Assembly (NCBI GenBank): GCA_001310715.1
Contig: BAXV01000071.1
Coordinates: 1 to 19,441 of the forward strand
Direction of reading: 5' to 3'
Source of the DNA: Pseudovibrio sp. JCM 19062
GTDB taxonomy: Bacteria > Pseudomonadota > Alphaproteobacteria > Rhizobiales > Stappiaceae
Length of the DNA stretch: 19,441 nt
The notes under the pieces were generated by a model that was given only the letters and a program-made list of their open reading frames with translations, did no database searches and had not been told where the DNA came from. Of this stretch, positions 16,893 to 19,441 are shown piece by piece. A program made the translations under genes and the position numbers. How positions within the stretch are numbered: the first letter of the stretch is position 1; each line of letters starts with the position of its first letter.

Positions 16893-19102
16893 ATGACAAA
16901 TGAAAATCGTCGGCTGGACCTCGCACTCCTATGCGGCGTCCTTGGGTTGTTTATATTGCCTTGGTTTCACATTCGCAGCGGCTTTTTTTGACGTCGAATG
17001 GGTTCTGGATCTGCTGAGCAAAGAGCGCTATTGGCCCGGCTTCTTCCAGCTTTTCCTTGGCAAACTGCAACTGCTCCCCGTATTCGCTCTTGTTGGTGCT
17101 GCAGCCTACCTGCGCCTGAAGTCCGAGCCCGCCCGCCGTGGCAAACTGCTTGCCATTATCGGAGCACTTGGCTTGTTCTGGATGGTGCTGGAAGGCCTTT
17201 CCATTGGCCTGCGTGGCTGGAACTGGAGCCTGCTGGAAGCAACATTTGGCCGTGTGGATGGTCAACCCGCGTTTGGCGCAGGGGCGGTGTTGCTCGCACT
17301 CACGTTCACCTGTTTCATTTCATTTGGTCTTGCAGAAAAGGGCGCTCTTAAAGGCGACGCCATTGTCCTGACCGCAATCTCGCTTTTGATCCTGCTGGTC
17401 ACGACTTTTGTGTTTTATCCAATCCTGTCCATGTTTGTTGGGGCGTTTCAGGATTTTCGCGGCAACTTCTCTTCAGAAGGTGTGCTGCGCAACATCACTG
17501 ACCCGCAAATTTGGAAGCTCTCCTGTCTGACGGGTGGCAGATGCGGTATCGCATGGCGCACCATGTTCCTGGCCATTGCAACTGGCGTAGGGTCTACCCT
17601 GCTCGGTCTGGCGTTTGCCCTGATGGTGACACGGACCCAGATGCCATTTCGCAAAAGTCTGCGCCTCCTCAGCATTCTGCCGATCATTACACCACCTTTC
17701 GTCATTGGTCTTTCCCTCACCCTGATGCTAGGCCGTACCGGTTTCGTCACCGAAGCCATAGAAGCTGCTACCGGTCTTGAGCTAGGCCGTTGGATTTACG
17801 GTCTGACGGGGATCTGGATTGCGCAGATGCTCAGCTTCACGCCGATCTCCTTCCTTGTGCTGGTCGGTGTTGTTGAAGGCATCAGCCCGTCGCTGGAAGA
17901 AGCCAGCCAGACCATGCGTTCTGGCCGCTGGAGAACCTTCCGCAAAGTGACACTGCCTCTGATGGCGCCGGGTCTGGCAAATGCCTTCCTGATCGGCTTC
18001 ATCGAATCCATGGCGGACTTCGGCAACCCGATGGTTCTAGGTGGCAATGGCGGTGTTCTGTCGACTGAGATCTTCTTCGCCGTTGTTGGTGCGCAGAGTG
18101 ATCCATCCCGCGCAGCCGTTCTGGCGATCATCCTTCTCGGCTTCACGCTCTCCGCCTTCTTTGCGCAGCGCATGTGGCTGGGCAAGCGCAACTTCGCGAC
18201 TGTGACCGGCAAGGGCGACGGGGGCCGCCATGCGAAATTACCACGGCGGATTGCAATCCCGGTTGGCACTGTTGTTGCTCTGTGGAGCCTGTTCACCATA
18301 TCTGTTTACGGCTTGATCCTGTTCGGCGGCTTCGTGAAAGTCTGGGGTCTGGATCACAGCGTAACTCTGCAGCACTACATCACCGCGTTCTCCATCTCGT
18401 TCGAGAACGGCTTTGCCTTCACCGGCGTTGCTTGGAACAGCTTCTGGACACCATGTGGATCGCACTTGCCGCAGCTCCTTTGACAGCAGCGGTTGGCATT
18501 CTGTCTGCATGGCTCATTGTGCGTCAGGACTTCCCCGGCAAATCCGCCTTTGAATTCGGCCTGATGATGAGCTTTGCAATTCCGGGAACTGTGATTGGTA
18601 TCAGCTACATCCTCGCGTTCAACCTGCCACCACTGCAGATGACCGGAACGGCTCTAATCCTCATCTTCTGCTTCGTATTCCGCAACATGCCCGTGGGTGT
18701 GCGCGGCGGCGTGGCGGCCATGTCCCAGCTGGACAAGAATCTGGATGAAGCCTCCCTGACACTGGCGCAAACAGCGCCAGGACACTGCGAAAAGTGATCC
18801 TGCCCCTGCTGCGTCCGGCCATTCAGGCGGCATTGGTCTACAGTTTCGTGCGTGCCATCACCTCCATTTCTGCGGTCATTTTCCTTGTGAGCGCAAAGTA
18901 CAATATGGCGACGGCCTATGTGGTCGGTCTGGTTGAAAACGGCGAATACGGTGTGGCGATTGCCTACAGTTCCGTCCTGATCTTTGTGATGATCACCGTT
19001 ATTGTCGGGTTCCAATTGCTTGTTGGCGAAAGAAAGCTCCGCCGCTCAGAAACCACTCAAAAATCTCCTGCTAAGGGCAAACTGAAAGAAGTCGCAGCAT
19101 GA
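16893..19102 (+). CDS. ABC transporter permease, two fused membrane domains, frameshifted
   Basis: Single polypeptide with two binding-protein-dependent permease domains, as in FbpB/AfuB. EAA loops lie in [26 protein letters not shown] and, after repair, [26 protein letters not shown]. The true start is probably ATG at 16893 ([18 protein letters not shown], then [18 protein letters not shown]). An extra T in a seven-T run near 16983 makes that frame stop, while the ATG at 16900 in the other frame gives an unlikely N-terminus. Two further single-base losses lie near 18450 ([14 protein letters not shown]) and 18765 ([12 protein letters not shown]). Repaired length is 736 residues. The stop overlaps the ATPase start (ATGA). 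No strong ribosome site precedes 16893, suggesting coupling or weak expression after the hairpin. Confidence 0.88.
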
Positions 19103-19441
19103 CACATTCAAACTTTGGTCAGGTCCAATTCGAAAATGTTGGCAAAAACTACGGCGACTTTACTGCAATACCGGATCTCAATCTGGAGATTGAACCGGGT
19201 CAGCTGGTGACGCTTTTAGGTCCATCAGGATGCGGTAAGACAACAACCCTGCGCATGATTGCCGGGTTGGAGACCCCAACCTCTGGCCGCATCCTGATTG
19301 GTGGGGAGGACGTTACCCGTCTTCCCCCAAACCAGCGCGACGTCTCCATGGTGTTCCAGTCCTACGCATTGTTCCCCCATATGAGCGTACTGGAAAAACG
19401 TAAAATACGGCCTCGAATCAAGCGGTTATAAAGACGCGGAA
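19099..19441 (+). CDS. ABC transporter ATP-binding protein, N-terminal part, one frameshift, cut by right edge
   Basis: Start of the nucleotide-binding subunit for the importer. The Walker A motif is [13 protein letters not shown] (about residues 40-52), and the Q-loop is [14 protein letters not shown]. The sequence [35 protein letters not shown] is typical of the Fbp/Pot/Mal-type ATPase family. An extra A in an A-run near 19398 shifts [18 protein letters not shown] into [18 protein letters not shown]. The corrected frame runs to the window edge, so the signature motif and Walker B lie outside. It overlaps the permease stop by four bases. Confidence 0.9.

Noticed and set aside
16900..16992. 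ATG at 16900 as the permease start
   Set aside because: The N-terminus it gives is unlike the family, while the ATG at 16893 gives a normal first helix if the T-run is one base shorter.

Overview
The window looks like a catabolic region of an alphaproteobacterium, probably marine. The evidence is GC near 52% in the sampled genes, a pca cluster with a divergent pcaQ, a TRAP transporter next to pobA, and a LacI-controlled Fbp/Afu-type ABC importer. A Pseudovibrio/Stappiaceae-like host would fit, but that is inference from gene content and base composition only.

Layout. (1) 1-4996, minus strand: a tight operon pcaDC-pcaH-pcaG-pcaI-pcaJ-pcaF covering protocatechuate ring cleavage and most steps to acetyl-CoA and succinyl-CoA; pcaF runs off the left edge and pcaB is not in the window. 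(2) 5082-6019, plus: pcaQ, the LysR regulator, divergent from pcaD across an 85-bp promoter region. (3) 6275-9184, plus: a TRAP transporter (DctP-, DctQ- and DctM-type). (4) 9407-10621, plus: pobA, 4-hydroxybenzoate 3-monooxygenase. Together, blocks 1-4 form a plausible uptake, hydroxylation and ring-cleavage route for 4-hydroxybenzoate. (5) 10664-11566, minus: an alpha/beta hydrolase of epoxide-hydrolase type, convergent with pobA across a strong terminator hairpin. (6) 11991-13264, plus: a 2-hydroxycarboxylate (citrate/malate-type) transporter that starts in AT-rich DNA and may have been acquired. (7) 13398-14474, minus: a small ABM-domain monooxygenase overlapping an AraC-family regulator. 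(8) 14634-19441: a LacI-family repressor (minus) divergent from a binding protein, a fused two-domain permease and the start of an ATPase (plus). A perfect 14-bp palindrome lies at the expected start of the ABC transcript.

The strongest unexplained signal is that about 19 single- or double-base indels break most of the longer genes, roughly one per kilobase, mostly losses of one base in short homopolymers. Every repaired gene returns to a length divisible by three and to family-typical sequence, with no other decay. I read these as sequence/assembly errors rather than true pseudogenes and give each gene as one CDS with the break positions noted. No rRNA, tRNA, CRISPR array or convincing insertion sequence was seen.
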